In this document: positions 30,681-37,970 of the stretch, piece by piece
Layout: the number at the start of each line of letters is the position of its first letter
Position numbering within the stretch: position 1 is the first letter of the stretch
Assembly (NCBI RefSeq): GCF_001422325.1
Contig: NZ_LMMR01000001.1
Coordinates: 869,256 to 933,255, forward strand
DNA length: 64,000 nucleotides
Source: Leifsonia sp. Leaf264
GTDB taxonomy: Bacteria; Actinomycetota; Actinomycetes; Actinomycetales; Microbacteriaceae
Reading direction: 5' to 3'
The notes under the pieces: generated by a model
Told to the model about the DNA's origin: nothing
Databases searched by the model: none
Seen by the model: only the letters and a program-made list of their open reading frames with translations
Translations under genes and position numbers: made by a program

Positions 30681-31463
30681 ATGAGTTCACGCACAGCACT
30701 CACCGCGGACCGCATCGCGCGGGACCTCGAGGTGGCCGTCGAACGCGGGGAGATCCTGGCCCACTACCAGCCGCAGGTCGCGACCATGACGGGGCGCGTG
30801 GTCGCCGTGGAGGCGCTGTGCCGCTGGCGGCATCCGGAGTTCGGCCTCATCGCCCCCGATGTCTTCGTGCCCGTCGCCGAGGAGACCGGAAGCATCCACT
30901 CCATCGGCCGCTTCATGATCGAGGACGGCTGCCGCCTGGCCGCCGACTGGGAACGTGCCGGGCTGCCCGTCGAGGTGGCCGTCAACGTCTCAGCGAAGCA
31001 ACTCGCCGTCGACTTCTTCGATCACCTCGGCGAGACCCACGCCCGCGAGGGCGTCGAGCCCGGCCGACTCACCATCGAGATCACCGAATCGCAGATGATC
31101 GCCGACGTGCCGGCAGCCGTCAGGGAGCTGGAGCGGGTGCGTTCCCTCGGCGTCGGCATCTCCGTGGACGACTTCGGCACCGGCCACTCGACGGTCGAAC
31201 AGGTCGTCGCCCTGCCCGTGACGGAGCTCAAGATCGACCAGGTGATCGTGCGGGAGGTGGGTCCGGATTCTCAGCGCACGCTGGACGCCATCGTCGACCT
31301 CGTGCATCGCCGCGGACTCCGCGTGGTCGCCGAGGGCGTCGAGACGGAGCAGCAGCTCGAGCGCATGCGGCGCCTGCGCTGCGATCGCGTGCAGGGATAC
31401 CTGATCTCGCGGCCGCTCCCCCGGCACGAGGTCGAGGACTTCATCGCCGAGCGGATCGGCTAG
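30681..31463 (+). CDS. EAL-domain cyclic-di-GMP phosphodiesterase
   Basis: A 260-residue stand-alone EAL domain. Catalytic and metal residues appear intact: the Glu of VEALCRWRHP, Asn of VNVSAKQL, Glu of IEITESQ, the Asp pair in VDDFGTGHS, Lys of LKIDQ, Glu of VAEGVETEQQ, and the Gln of VQGYLISRP. It should hydrolyse c-di-GMP to pGpG and so oppose the nearby GGDEF protein. No sensor or membrane segment is present. The start is uncertain: ATG 30681 follows AGGGG at short spacing, while ATG 30666 is also in frame. It is divergent from the rsbQ-cyclase operon. Confidence 0.9.
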   Translation: MSSRTALTADRIARDLEVAVERGEILAHYQPQVATMTGRVVAVEALCRWRHPEFGLIAPDVFVPVAEETGSIHSIGRFMIEDGCRLAADWERAGLPVEVAVNVSAKQLAVDFFDHLGETHAREGVEPGRLTIEITESQMIADVPAAVRELERVRSLGVGISVDDFGTGHSTVEQVVALPVTELKIDQVIVREVGPDSQRTLDAIVDLVHRRGLRVVAEGVETEQQLERMRRLRCDRVQGYLISRPLPRHEVEDFIAERIG

Positions 31464-31469
31464 GACGGC

Positions 31470-31730
31470 TCAGACGTCGAGGTCGAAGTCCTGTGCGGCG
31501 GCGGCCGCACTGTCATCAGCCTCGGCACCGCCGACGTCGAGCCGGGTCCAGGTGACGGGCATGCCCGGGGAGAACAGGATGTCGAGCCCCGAGCCGCCGG
31601 ACTTGAGCGGCGGGATGTTCACGTAGCCGCCGCCGGCCTTGATCGCCGCGAGGATCTCGTTCTTGAGCTCGGTGACGGGATCCGGAAGGAAGTAGTCCTT
31701 GCCGTCGACAGTCAGTCTGTTGATGATCAC
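31470..31730 (-). CDS. Small hypothetical protein (86 aa)
   Basis: An 86-residue protein, MIINRLTVDGKDYFLPDPVT at the N-terminus and an acidic tail ending QDFDLDV. The middle (KNEILAAIKAGGGYVNIPPL, then GLDILFSPGMPVTW) looks like a compact alpha-beta fold and recalls small actinobacterial proteins of unknown function. It starts with GTG, with GGAG 7 nt upstream. It is convergent with the EAL gene and divergent from the third DUF7882-like gene. No function can be assigned. Confidence 0.68.
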   Translation of the reverse strand: MIINRLTVDGKDYFLPDPVTELKNEILAAIKAGGGYVNIPPLKSGGSGLDILFSPGMPVTWTRLDVGGAEADDSAAAAAQDFDLDV

Positions 31731-31901
31731 CCAGCCACTCCACTTCGATCGGCGACCCGAGCAGGTCGCCCGCCAAGGCTACTCCGTCGACGGCGGTCGA
31801 AGCGCTTCGCTCGCTGACGTGGGCGCGGCGCCCGGTGTCGTCGGCGTCGCCGGCGCGAGGCGAGGCGCGCGCCCTGGCGCGAGGCACGGCGCAGCGCGAT
31901 G

Positions 31902-31941
31902 TAAAGTGCTGGACGTGCCGCGTTGCGGCGGCGAAAGGTGA
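31902..31941 (+). promoter_or_regulatory. Leaderless promoter and eight-codon upstream ORF (VPRCGGER)
   Basis: TAAAGT (31902-31907) is followed by 7 nt and GTG at 31915, which reads VPRCGGER and stops at TGA 31939-31941. The DUF7882-like gene begins 10 nt later at GTG 31952. AAAGG lies at the end of the short ORF. A leaderless short ORF with a Cys codon in front of a gene recalls actinobacterial attenuators, but only one Cys is present. Confidence 0.35.
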
Positions 31942-31951
31942 CGGGATCTAC

Positions 31952-32269
31952 GTGGGTGCTCTCTACTACGACGGCGAAGAGTTCGAATTCGACGATCGCG
32001 TCCTCGCACACCTGCAGCTGGTCGTCTCGACGAAGCTGCGCCGCCGGGAGGACTTCTTCCTGACCTGGTCGCTGCCGATGGAGCGCGGCAGCGGGCGGCA
32101 CTCGATCTGGATCGACAACGGCGTGCCCATCAGGTTCTACTACAGCGGTTCGCGCACCCCGAGCATCAACCGCGAATGGATCGAGAGCCTCATGCTCTCG
32201 GCGTCGCGCGCCTCCGGCCTGATCCTCGGCGACGAGCCGACGGAGATCCGGCCCGCATCCGCCGGCTGA
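31952..32269 (+). CDS. DUF7882-like small protein, copy 3
   Basis: A 105-residue paralogue of the proteins at 12982 and 18786. Motifs are VGALYYDGEEFEF, DDRVLAHLQ, KLRRREDFFLTW, HSIWIDNGVPIRFYYSGSRTP and INREWIESLMLSAS. The GTG at 31952 was chosen to match the paralogues; an ATG at 31835 would add a low-complexity extension and swallow the promoter. The function is unknown; the conserved charged and aromatic pattern suggests a small folded domain. It converges on the DNA alkylation repair gene. Confidence 0.82.
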   Translation: MGALYYDGEEFEFDDRVLAHLQLVVSTKLRRREDFFLTWSLPMERGSGRHSIWIDNGVPIRFYYSGSRTPSINREWIESLMLSASRASGLILGDEPTEIRPASAG

Positions 32270-32278
32270 CCCACGCGG

Positions 32279-32965
32279 CTACGTCGTCGCCTGGCGACGC
32301 ACCATCTCGGCGATCCAGATGGGAGCAAAGGGCGAGGTGCACCCCGGAGGAGTCGGGTAGTCCTTGAGGACCTCGAGTTCCTCGCCGATCGCGAGGGCTC
32401 GTGCACGATGGTCGGGGTGATGGATGCCGATACCCGCGAGGCACTCGTTCATCGCCCACTGCAGCCGATCGGGGGCGTGCTTCATGTGCGCCTCGATGGT
32501 GTCCAGCAGCTCATCCAGGTCGAGGTCGCCGGGCGACTTCGCCACCCGCTCACTGGTCAGGGCCCACCCGGCGCTGGCGACGACCGGATCCTCGTCGCCG
32601 AACCACAGCGGCCGCAATTCCTCGGCGTGCGGATTCTTCTTCACGATGTAGTTCACCAGCCAGTCGTGCACCTTGGGCACGCGGGCCTCCCGCACCATGG
32701 CGTCGAGCTCGGCCGCCGAATACTGCTTGGGCCGGCTGATCAGGATGGCCACGAGTCGAGCGGCGGTGCCGCCTGTCCCCCAGAGCTCGACGGCCAGCTC
32801 CGGCTGGATCCGGAGGTCCTTCGCGACGCCGCGCAGCTTCGTGAGATTGACGCCGTGGTCATCGCCGTGCCGCTCGTTCACCGCACGGATCTTCGGGTCC
32901 TCCAGGGCGGCCAGCGCTGCCAGCACGCTGTCGACGCTCGCCTGCTGAACCGTTCCCGTCGCCAT
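32279..32965 (-). CDS. AlkD-like DNA alkylation repair protein (HEAT-like repeats)
   Basis: A 228-residue all-helical protein resembling the AlkD/AlkC DNA glycosylase superfamily. The sequence VNLTKLRGVAKDLRIQPELAVELW near residue 40 matches the DNA alkylation repair family start, and helical pairs follow. AlkD-type enzymes excise N3- and N7-alkylated purines without base flipping. The exact catalytic residues cannot be confirmed by eye, so a non-enzymatic HEAT protein remains possible. ATG 32965 has GGAGGGAGA upstream. Confidence 0.8.
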   Translation of the reverse strand: MATGTVQQASVDSVLAALAALEDPKIRAVNERHGDDHGVNLTKLRGVAKDLRIQPELAVELWGTGGTAARLVAILISRPKQYSAAELDAMVREARVPKVHDWLVNYIVKKNPHAEELRPLWFGDEDPVVASAGWALTSERVAKSPGDLDLDELLDTIEAHMKHAPDRLQWAMNECLAGIGIHHPDHRARALAIGEELEVLKDYPTPPGCTSPFAPIWIAEMVRRQATT

Positions 32966-33038
32966 GTCGGTCTCCCTCCGGGTCGGCGGACCGACAGTCC
33001 CGGTCGCACCCCTGCCAGTCTCGCCCATCGGCGACGCG

Positions 33039-33836
33039 TCAGTCGACGGCGCCAGTCGCGATCCGCCGCGACACGTGGTGGGCCTCGAGCAGCAGCGCCC
33101 GCCCGAGCTCCTTCTGCCGGTCGGGTCGGAATCGGCTCTCGATGCCCGTGAGGGTCAACGCCCACATCGGGCGGTTGGCCCTGTCGAAGATCGCGGCCGC
33201 CATGCCCCAACTCCCCTCAACGATGCGCCCGGGGTTGACGACGTAGCCGAGCGTCTGAGCGTCGGCGATGGTCGCGCGGATCGCGGCGAGCGACTGGTTC
33301 ACCCCGTGGCGGCCGTCGCTGAGGTCGAGGCGGGACAGGTGCTCCTCCTGCTCGGCCCTGTCGAGGTGCGCGAGGATCGCGAGACCGGCCGAACCGACGC
33401 CGAGCGGGAAGCGCGTGCCCTCGGCCAGCACGAAGGATCGGATGGGAAAGCTCCCATCCTCCCGCATGAGACAGATCGTCTCATCCCGGCGACGCATCGA
33501 GAGGAAGGCCGATTCCCCCGTCGATGCGGCCAACCGCTGGAGCGACGGATGCGCGATCTCCTCGATCGGGAAGCGGCTCGCCGCTGCCGAACCCATGACG
33601 TACATCTCGGGGCCGAGGTGCCAGAGCCCGGTCTTCTCGTCCTGGTCGAGGAGCCCTTCGGCACCGAGGGAGTTGAGCAGTCGATGCACCGTCGGCTTGG
33701 TCAGCCCGGTGTTGGCCACGAGGCCGTTCAACCGCATGCCGCTGCTGCGGGATGCCGCCACCTGGCGGAGCAGCATCCCGACGCGCTGCACTACTTGGGT
33801 GCCGGCCGGAGCGTCACCGAAGCCTCTGCGATCCAT
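33039..33836 (-). CDS. IclR-family transcriptional regulator
   Basis: A 265-residue IclR protein. The N-terminal winged helix-turn-helix is at about residues 30-65 (LNGLVANTGLTKPTVHRLLNSL), followed by the effector-binding domain ending near residue 255 (VNPGRIVEGSWGMAAAIFDR, typical of IclR). It is divergent from the CoA-transferase genes with 119 nt between, so it very likely controls them. IclR proteins of this kind often respond to aromatic-pathway acids, as PcaR does. Position 33836 is the start since homology begins soon after. Confidence 0.9.
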   Translation of the reverse strand: MDRRGFGDAPAGTQVVQRVGMLLRQVAASRSSGMRLNGLVANTGLTKPTVHRLLNSLGAEGLLDQDEKTGLWHLGPEMYVMGSAAASRFPIEEIAHPSLQRLAASTGESAFLSMRRRDETICLMREDGSFPIRSFVLAEGTRFPLGVGSAGLAILAHLDRAEQEEHLSRLDLSDGRHGVNQSLAAIRATIADAQTLGYVVNPGRIVEGSWGMAAAIFDRANRPMWALTLTGIESRFRPDRQKELGRALLLEAHHVSRRIATGAVD

Positions 33837-33838
33837 AT

Positions 33839-33914
33839 TGTGGAACTTTCTCTCGGATGTTTCCACATCGTATCCACATGTTGGCACCTCGCGCCCGACC
33901 GACCTAGGGTCGGT
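33839..33914 (+). promoter_or_regulatory. iclR-CoA transferase intergenic promoter and operators
   Basis: TTGGCA (33881-33886) and TAGGGT (33905-33910) are 18 nt apart and form the promoter for the CoA-transferase genes. A perfect palindrome, ACCGACC-TAG-GGTCGGT (33898-33914), covers the -10 box. Towards iclR, TGTGGAA (33839-33845) and TTCCACA (33861-33867) form a second inverted repeat, with a further copy TATCCACAT at 33871-33879. These are probable IclR binding sites. Confidence 0.55.
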
Positions 33915-33955
33915 TCTGATCGCTGAACGGCAGGTCTCAACGGTGAGGAACCCCC

Positions 33956-34672
33956 ATGACGAAACTGGCATCAGACGCCACCACCCTGATCGGTGAGGCC
34001 ATCAGCGATGGCATGACCATCGCCGTCGGCGGATTCGGCCTGAGTGGAGTGCCCGTCGACCTGATCGATGCCGTGCGTGAGTCGGGGGCCACCGATCTCG
34101 TGATCGTGTCGAACAACATGGGCATCGACGGCCAAGGTCTCGGCGTGCTCCTGGAGAACAACCAGGTCGCCAAGGTCATCGCCTCCTACGTCGGCGAGAA
34201 CAGGCTGTTCGCGAGCCAGTACCTCGACGGGCGTCTCGACGTCGAGTTCGTGCCGCAGGGCACCCTCGCGGAGCGACTGCGGGCCGGCGGCGCCGGCATC
34301 CCGGCCTTCTACACACGGACCGGCGTCGGGACCCTGGTCGCCGAGGGCAAGCCGACGGCCGAGTTCGACGGGCGCATCTACCTCCTCGAGCGCGCCATCA
34401 CGGCCGACATCGCCCTCGTGCGCGCCCACCTGTCCGACACCGAGGGGAACCTCACCTATCGGTACACCGCCCGCAACTTCAATCCCGCCGTCGCCACGGC
34501 GGGGCGGCGCACGTTCGCGGAGGTCGAGCGCGTGGTCGAAGCCGGCGAGATCGATCCGAACGTGATCGTGACGCCCGGCATCTTCGTGGACAGGATCGTG
34601 CAGGCATCCGATCGTCCCAAGCTCATCGAGCAGCGCACAGTCCGCCAGCGCACCGACGCACCCGTCGCCTGA
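33956..34672 (+). CDS. 3-oxoacid CoA-transferase subunit A
   Basis: A 238-residue alpha subunit of a succinyl-CoA:3-oxoacid CoA-transferase (ScoA/PcaI/CatI type). It has the family start SDGMTIAVGGFGLSGVPVDLI, then SNNMGIDGQGLGVLLENNQV and GAGIPAFYTRTGVGT. With the beta subunit it moves CoA from succinyl-CoA to acetoacetate or 3-oxoadipate. The closest pathway meaning depends on substrate: ketone-body use (ScoAB) or the beta-ketoadipate pathway (PcaIJ). The IclR neighbour makes the aromatic route plausible. GAGGA precedes the ATG. Confidence 0.92.
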   Translation: MTKLASDATTLIGEAISDGMTIAVGGFGLSGVPVDLIDAVRESGATDLVIVSNNMGIDGQGLGVLLENNQVAKVIASYVGENRLFASQYLDGRLDVEFVPQGTLAERLRAGGAGIPAFYTRTGVGTLVAEGKPTAEFDGRIYLLERAITADIALVRAHLSDTEGNLTYRYTARNFNPAVATAGRRTFAEVERVVEAGEIDPNVIVTPGIFVDRIVQASDRPKLIEQRTVRQRTDAPVA

Positions 34673-34699
34673 GTTCGAACGAGAAGGAGAACACCTGCC

Positions 34700-35362
34700 A
34701 TGCCATGGACACGCGACCAGATGGCGGCCATCGCCGCTTCGGAACTGCACGACGGCGACTACGTCAACCTCGGGATCGGCATCCCGACCCTCGTGGCCAA
34801 CAATGTGCCCGACGGCCTCTCGATCACGCTGCAGAGTGAGAACGGACTGCTCGGAATGGGTCCGTTCCCGTTCGAGGGCGAGGAGGATGCCGACCTCATC
34901 AACGCCGGCAAGCAGACCGTGACGGTTCTGCCGGGCAGCAGCATCTTCGACTCCGCGGCGTCGTTCGGCATGATCCGGGGCGGTCACATCGACGTCGCCT
35001 TCCTGGGAGCCATGCAGGTGTCGGCATCCGGCGACCTCGCCAACTGGTCGATCCCCGGCAAGCTCGTGAAGGGGATGGGCGGCGCCATGGACCTCGTCGC
35101 CGGCACTCGACGCGTCGTCGTACTGACCGAGCACGTCGCCAAGGACGGCTCCCCCAAGATCGTCGAGGAGTGCACCCTGCCCCTCACCGGACTGCGCGTG
35201 GCCCAGCGCATCATCACGGACCTGGCCGACTTCGACATCACGGACGACGGGCTGGTGCTCACCCAGCTCGCCCCGGATGTCTCCCTCGAGCAGGTGCGCG
35301 CCTCCACCGGCGCGTCATTCACCCTCGCGCCGAGCGTGCGCGAGGACGCGGTGGCGTCGTGA
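34700..35362 (+). CDS. 3-oxoacid CoA-transferase subunit B
   Basis: A 220-residue beta subunit. The catalytic Glu is residue 47 in [10 protein letters not shown], which forms the glutamyl-CoA thioester. Other family blocks are [40 protein letters not shown] and [11 protein letters not shown]. It lies 27 nt after subunit A, with GAAGGAGAA upstream, in the same operon. Together the subunits form the usual heterotetramer in the cytoplasm. Confidence 0.93.
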   Translation: MPWTRDQMAAIAASELHDGDYVNLGIGIPTLVANNVPDGLSITLQSENGLLGMGPFPFEGEEDADLINAGKQTVTVLPGSSIFDSAASFGMIRGGHIDVAFLGAMQVSASGDLANWSIPGKLVKGMGGAMDLVAGTRRVVVLTEHVAKDGSPKIVEECTLPLTGLRVAQRIITDLADFDITDDGLVLTQLAPDVSLEQVRASTGASFTLAPSVREDAVAS

Positions 35363-35392
35363 CGCCCCGGTCCCCGCGCTACGCGACGCCGG

Positions 35393-37843
35393 CTACTCGA
35401 CGCTGACCCGGGCGAGGAAGCTGCGGTCAGCGCCGATCCGCACCGTCGGGCCGGTGATCTCGACGCGCGCCGACTGCCGCAGGTCGTCGGATGCCGCCCC
35501 GAACGCGACCTCGATCGCGCCGGGCTCGAAGACGAAGCCATCGTCGTCGATGCCGATGTAGGCGAGCTGGCTGAGGTCGAAGTCGACCGTCACCCGCTTG
35601 GACTCGCCCGCCGCGAGTGCGACGCGCGTGAAGCCGACGAGTTGCTGCGCCGGGCGGGTGACGCCGCGAGCGCGGTCGGCCACGTAAGCCTGCACGACCT
35701 CGTCGCCGGCCACCCCACCGGTGTTGGTGATCGAGATTGTCGCCGAGATCGAGCCGGAGGTCGTGACAGCGGCATCCGCCAGGTCGATCGCACCGTACTC
35801 GAACGTCGTGTACGACAGGCCGTGTCCGAAGGCGTAGAGGGGCGTCGCCGGGTGGTCCTGGTAGCCCTTGTGCATGTCGCCGTCGCCACGACGGTAGCCC
35901 GTGCCACGGTGCTGGCCGGCGTAGATCGGAACCTGGCCCGTCGTGCGGGGCATCGTGAACGGCAGCTTTCCGCTTGGATTGGCCGCACCCGCGATGACGG
36001 ATGCCAGCGCCCGACCCTGCTCGGGACCACCGAAGTAGGCGGTCACGATCGCCGACACGGACCCTTCGATCGAGCTGAGTGCATAGGGGCGTCCCATCTG
36101 CACGACCGCGATGACGGGCTTCCCCAGTCGGGCTGCTTCCTGCGCCAGGCGCACCTGGATGGCCGGAAGGTCGATGTCGGCCGTGTCGACGCCCTCCCCC
36201 TCCGTCCCGCCGACAGCGCCGGCGAGCCACGACGACCGTCCGCCGAGTGCGAGCACGACGACGTCGGCATCAGCGGCGACGCGCAGCGCCTCAGCCGGGT
36301 CCCAGTCCTCATCGCGCAGCGGGGTGACGACGGACGCGATCTCGGCCGCCGGCAGGGCGTCGCGCAGCGCGTCGGTGATCGATTGCGCACCGTAGGCGCC
36401 GCGCACGACCTGTTCGAGGTCGATCGACTGGAACGCGGCCATGGCCTCGGCCGCCTCGGCGGCGACGTCCTCCGGCACGTCGGTCGGCGCCTCGACGCCG
36501 GCCATGTTCCCCATGCCGCCCGACATCATGACCTTCATGAGCTCGATCCCGGCAGGCTGCGTGTACGCGGCGAAACTGGTGTACGCCGACTCCGCGTGGG
36601 GGCCGAGCACGGCGATGCGGCGCGTCGCTGCGGAGAGCGGCAGCACACCGTCGTTCTTCAACATCGTCACCGATTCGACGGCGAGCGAGGCAGCCAGCTC
36701 GCCGCCACGCCCGGCGACCTCGGTGATCTCGATCGGGTCCTCGCTGGCGTACGGGTGCTCGAACAGGCCGAGCGCGAACTTGTCGCGGAGTGCCCGGTGC
36801 ACGGCCTCATCGAGAAGGCTCTCCGCGATGCGACCGTCGCGGACGGCACCCGCCAGCACCGGCCCGTAGGCGTACGGGTTGGGGAGTTCGACGTCGAGGC
36901 CGGCGGCGAGGGCGAGGGCGGCTGCCTCGACCTTGTCCTCGGCGACCTCGTTGCGCTCGACGAGCATCTGCGTGGTCATGTAGTCCGACACGACACTGCC
37001 GGTGAAGCCGAGGTCGTCGCGCAGGAGCCGGCGCAGGATCTCTGGGGACGCAGCGACGGGAACGCCGTCGATCGTCGAGTACGAGTTCATGACCGAGGCG
37101 AGGCCAGCGAGGCGGATCGCCGCCTCGAACGGTCGGGCGTAGACCTCGCGCAGCTCGCGTCGCGTCACCGCCGTGCCGGCCATGTTCTGGCCGGCTTCGG
37201 TGACCGCGTAGCCGAGGAAGTGCTTGCCCGTCGCGATCACGCCGTCGGTGAGATCGGGTCCTTGGAGGCCCCGGATGAAGGCGACGCCGAACGCCGATGC
37301 GAGGTAGGGGTCTTCGCCGTACGTCTCGTGCACCCGGCCCCAGCGGGCGTCACGCGCGACGTCGAGTACCGGCGAGAGCGCCTGGGTGAGGCCGACCGAG
37401 CGCATCTGCCGTCGGATGAGCTCGGCCATCTCCTCGACGGCGTCAGGGTTCCAGGTGGCCGCCAGCGCGATCGCGGTCGGGAACGACGTGAAGCCCGGGG
37501 CGACGACGCCGTTCAAGGCCTCGTTGTGGAAGATCGCGGGGATCCCCGCACGGGTGTTCTCGACGAGGTAGCGCTGCAGCGCATTAACCGAGGCGGCAAC
37601 CTGCGGAGCGCTCTGCGCACCGAACATGCCGATCCCCGACACCTGGCCGATTCCGCCACCGAGCGCCTGTTCGACGGCGGCCGGCACGATCCCGTGGGGG
37701 CCGACCAGGCCCATCGGCATGATGCCGACGAGCTGCTGTGCCTTCTCTTCGATCGTCAGCTGCGCCGCAAGCAACGCTGCGCGCTCGTCGGGAGTCCCCG
37801 AGGTCGGGATCTCGACGCGCTCCTGGGTTTGGTTGGTTTCCAT
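35393..37843 (-). CDS. Glycoside hydrolase family 3 beta-glucosidase-type enzyme with Fn3-like C-terminus (locus B)
   Basis: An 816-residue GH3 enzyme of the long type. The N-terminal barrel (about residues 60-330) contains DVARDARWGRVHETYGEDPYL, GKHFLGYA and the nucleophile region GFTGSVVSDYMTTQ. The alpha/beta sandwich domain runs from about 400 to 640, and the C-terminal fibronectin-type III-like domain (EVVQAYVADRARGVTRPAQQ) closes the chain. No signal peptide is present. It hydrolyses beta-glucosides or beta-xylosides inside the cell. It is the last gene of the MFS-GH3-GH3 operon, 113 nt after the second GH3. Confidence 0.92.
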   Translation of the reverse strand: METNQTQERVEIPTSGTPDERAALLAAQLTIEEKAQQLVGIMPMGLVGPHGIVPAAVEQALGGGIGQVSGIGMFGAQSAPQVAASVNALQRYLVENTRAGIPAIFHNEALNGVVAPGFTSFPTAIALAATWNPDAVEEMAELIRRQMRSVGLTQALSPVLDVARDARWGRVHETYGEDPYLASAFGVAFIRGLQGPDLTDGVIATGKHFLGYAVTEAGQNMAGTAVTRRELREVYARPFEAAIRLAGLASVMNSYSTIDGVPVAASPEILRRLLRDDLGFTGSVVSDYMTTQMLVERNEVAEDKVEAAALALAAGLDVELPNPYAYGPVLAGAVRDGRIAESLLDEAVHRALRDKFALGLFEHPYASEDPIEITEVAGRGGELAASLAVESVTMLKNDGVLPLSAATRRIAVLGPHAESAYTSFAAYTQPAGIELMKVMMSGGMGNMAGVEAPTDVPEDVAAEAAEAMAAFQSIDLEQVVRGAYGAQSITDALRDALPAAEIASVVTPLRDEDWDPAEALRVAADADVVVLALGGRSSWLAGAVGGTEGEGVDTADIDLPAIQVRLAQEAARLGKPVIAVVQMGRPYALSSIEGSVSAIVTAYFGGPEQGRALASVIAGAANPSGKLPFTMPRTTGQVPIYAGQHRGTGYRRGDGDMHKGYQDHPATPLYAFGHGLSYTTFEYGAIDLADAAVTTSGSISATISITNTGGVAGDEVVQAYVADRARGVTRPAQQLVGFTRVALAAGESKRVTVDFDLSQLAYIGIDDDGFVFEPGAIEVAFGAASDDLRQSARVEITGPTVRIGADRSFLARVSVE

Positions 37844-37920
37844 GGTGACTAGGTCTTTCCGTGTGCAGATCGGGTGGGTGCGGGTTGCGCCGAGAGACGC
37901 CGCGCGCATGGGTGCGGCGG

Positions 37921-37970
37921 TCGGCGTCTGTCGGCTGCGGTCGGCGTCAGTCGGCGTCAGTCGGCGTAAC
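37921..37970. repeat. 10-bp imperfect tandem repeat
   Basis: Five 10-bp units, TCGGCGTCTG, TCGGCTGCGG, TCGGCGTCAG, TCGGCGTCAG and TCGGCGTAAC, lie between the two GH3 genes of locus B. They run into the 3' end of the upstream GH3 gene, and its stop codon lies in the fourth unit. Confidence 0.7.

Noticed and set aside
30455-31555. A longer plus-strand frame overlapping the EAL gene.
   Set aside because: It is in a different frame from the EAL domain and encodes Arg/Gly-rich sequence without motifs.
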